Assembly: GCF_003286085.1 (NCBI RefSeq)
Contig: NW_020825313.1
Location: 3,162,001-3,226,000, forward strand
Direction: 5' to 3'
DNA length: 64,000 nucleotides
DNA from: Drosophila persimilis
Lineage: Eukaryota; Arthropoda; Insecta; Diptera; Drosophilidae
Made by a program: the position numbers and the translations under genes. Below the pieces are notes generated by a model. The model searched no databases. It was not told the origin of the DNA and was given only the letters and a program-made list of their open reading frames with translations. This document shows positions 61,906-64,000 of the stretch, piece by piece (the stretch's first letter is position 1; the number at the start of each line of letters is the position of its first letter).

Positions 61906-64000
61906 CGATTGCATGTCAACGTTCAAAACTTTATTCAATGACTGCATCTTTCAAGAGGCGATGTAATTACTGCAGCGCCAAGTGGCCCCCGTGTCACCGT
62001 ATCAGAAGACTGATACGCACGTATCCCAGGCAAAACGAACCGACTAATATGCGAGGAAAATTATAACTTAACATTAATAGAAATAAGATACGACAACATT
62101 AGAGAAATAAGCATGAATTCAAAATACAAATACCACTACACTTATTAATTGCGAGAAACGTGTGTGAGTATTAGTAGTTTAATAAAGGGAAGGGAATTAG
62201 TGGTGGATATAATATGGTAGAGGAAATTATAATCCGAGCATAAGACCCTAAACGGTTCATGCAAGGTTTAATTCGATCTACAAAGTGGAAGGAACAACGG
62301 TATAAAGTTTCTAGTCAGTCTAATACGAATCGTGAAGTTTATGCGGCTCAACAGATCAGGGCTGTCTATGTCACCCCTGATCAAGTTGTGCATAAATATC
62401 ACACCAAGCATTTTTCTACGGTTAACTAAGGATGGGAGGTTTACTAATAATAGTCTACTAGAGTAAGATGGGAGTCTTACACCCGCATCCCAGTTAAGGC
62501 CCCGCAGAGCAAAGAGTAAAAAGTTTTTCTGTACTGATTCTATACGGTCCTGGTGTACTTTGTACTGAGGGCACCATACACAGGAGCCGTATTCTAAGAT
62601 CGGACGAACAAGCGAGGTATAGAGAGTCTTTGTTATATAGGGGTCGTCAAATTCCTTTGACCACCTCTTTATAAACCCAAGCACGCCCATGGCCTTATTT
62701 ACCATGGTAGAAATGTGTTCGGAAAACTTTAACTTGGGGACTAACATAACACCCAGATCATCCACCAGGGTAATTCTCTCAAGAGAACCCCCAAATAGGG
62801 TGTAGGGAGCCAACAAAGGGCTAGAACGATGAAAGGCATTAAGGTGTAACAACTTTGCACAACACCATGACTGAAAGCTATTGAGATCGGATTGCAAGCG
62901 AGAATGAAATGAAATGTCCTTGTACTGGACACAGAGTTTAACATCATCCGCATACATAAGTACTCGAGAGTATGTTAATACTGAAGGCAAGTCATTAATA
63001 AAGAGTGTGAAGAGTAAGGGGCCTAGATGGCTGCCCTGTGGTACTCCCGAAGAAACCTTTACTGGTAAAGAGAGGGAGTTTTTGAAGAGGACTCTTTGAG
63101 ACCTAGAACAAAGATAGCTAGAAATCCATCTCAGGAGGTTGGGCGGAAACCCTAAAAGGTCAAGTTTATGTGCTAAAAGGGAATGGTTTACAGAGTCGAA
63201 TGCTTTACTAAAGTCGGTGTAAATAACATCCGTCTGTAAGTTACCTTGAAAGCCTTTAATAATGAAAGAGGTAAACTCTAACAAGTTCGTGGTGGTTGAT
63301 CGCCGCCTTATAAATCCATGCTGAGTTGGAGATATAAGTGACTTGCAGAGATGTTGCAAGTGCGGAGTTAAAACCTTCTCAAACAATTTGGGAATAGCGG
63401 ATAACTTTGCTATACCTCTATAATTTTTTGCATCAGACTTGCTACCTTTTTTATGGAGAGGAATTATAAACGATTCCTTCCAGATCGGGGGGAAGCAAGA
63501 AGAATCAATGGACAGGGTGAATAGTTTAAGCAAAGATCCACACAGAGCCTCGGCGCAGTACCTGAGTACACAACCTGGAACCCCGTCTGGACCCGGTGAA
63601 AACACCGGCTTAACTAGTCGAAGATCTTGAAGTAGGGAATATTCATTTAACAAGGGACTGAAAATGCCGTTCGACCTCGGTAATCCGTATGGGTACGGTT
63701 GACCAGAGTAGCGTTCCTCAGAATAGGTGGTTTGGAAAAACTGGGCAAAAAGATCGGCAATTGCCTGATCATTATTTGCCGACGTATTACAAAATGATAG
63801 CGAGGATGGGTGTGCGGACGTTCTACGCTTACTGTTTACGAAGCAGTAAAACTGTTTAGGGTCCTGAGAAAAACGTATCCTGCAACGAGATAGTAGTTCT
63901 TATAGCATTGAGCATTAAGAACTGAAAAGTTTGACCGAGCTATTACATGACGAGAGTGAGAAGTAGGAGAACCCACTTCTTGAAATTTTTTACAAAGTCT
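61906..64000 (-). mobile_element. jockey/CR1-group LINE, runs off the window
   Basis: This is the same family as 24641-26450 and better preserved. The 3' UTR is 62267 to about 61920, with AATAAA (minus) near 61935. The coding region extends to the window edge, and the 5' half lies outside. Confidence 0.82.
62268..64000 (-). pseudogene. LINE reverse transcriptase, nearly open
   Basis: The frame is open from about 63893 to 62268 and holds the whole RT. It has FSPGPDGVPGCVLRYCA, DVIYTDFSKAFDSVNHS with the first Asp, SSGVPQGSHLGPLLFTLFIND, and LMYADDVKLCVQY with the active-site Asp pair, then the thumb (RPILEYGSCVWCPQY). Compared with the other copy, 18 bp are lost in frame at about 62837 (after LLHLNA), removing the small lysine-containing motif after the palm. 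A premature TAA at 62268-62270 replaces codons that continue for 45 residues in the other copy. A one-base shift near 63893 separates it from upstream sequence. No RNase H is seen. Confidence 0.85.

Noticed and set aside
1-64000. Host genes, tRNA, rRNA or CRISPR-like arrays
   Set aside because: All recognisable coding segments belong to transposons. The repeats are long element copies or microsatellites, with no short regularly spaced array. No cloverleaf was noticed, apart from the tRNA-complementary primer-binding sites.

Overview
The window looks like transposon-packed, probably heterochromatic DNA of a Drosophila-type fly. I could not find a single host gene or RNA gene. The evidence is the mix of families: BEL/Pao LTR retrotransposons, LOA-type and jockey/CR1-type non-LTR elements, a mariner/Tc1 remnant, INE-1/DINE-1-type sequence with a (GTCY)n block, and Polinton/Maverick DNA transposons whose genes carry TATA boxes and insect-type initiators. 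The species cannot be fixed from the sequence alone.

Layout. 479-13,015 is a minus-strand array of BEL/Pao copies joined through shared 300-bp LTRs and containing a 4.165-kb tandem duplication. 13,700-17,600 holds a second, more decayed BEL/Pao family, with a solo LTR of a third LTR family inserted in it. 18,150-19,684 holds a decayed LINE and a mariner/Tc1 remnant. 19,685-61,350 is a direct-repeat array of four Polinton units. Unit 0 (19,685-27,584) is decayed and split by a jockey/CR1 LINE and by an inverted pair of DINE-like arms with another LINE between them. Unit A (27,595-36,173) and a hybrid unit (36,174-45,911) contain only the left half of the element, each with an LOA LINE at the same base of the polymerase gene. 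Unit B (45,912-61,350) runs through to a complete right end. After that come about 550 bp of unassigned AT-rich DNA and a jockey/CR1 LINE running off the window.

Unit B carries the full Polinton gene kit: an acidic protein encoded inside each ~1-kb terminal inverted repeat, zinc-finger plus protein-primed DNA polymerase B, integrase with a chromodomain, packaging ATPase, major capsid protein, candidate minor capsid, pVI-like and pX-like virion proteins, an adenain-type protease and several small accessory ORFs. DNA polymerase, integrase, ATPase and major capsid are all broken by frameshifts or stops. The protease, pVI-like, pX-like and several small genes remain open. The unit as it stands could not work on its own.

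Both large tandem structures (BEL and Polinton) have the same signature: a middle copy that is a chimera of its two neighbours, as expected from unequal crossing-over between diverged direct repeats. An assembly artefact should be excluded with long reads.
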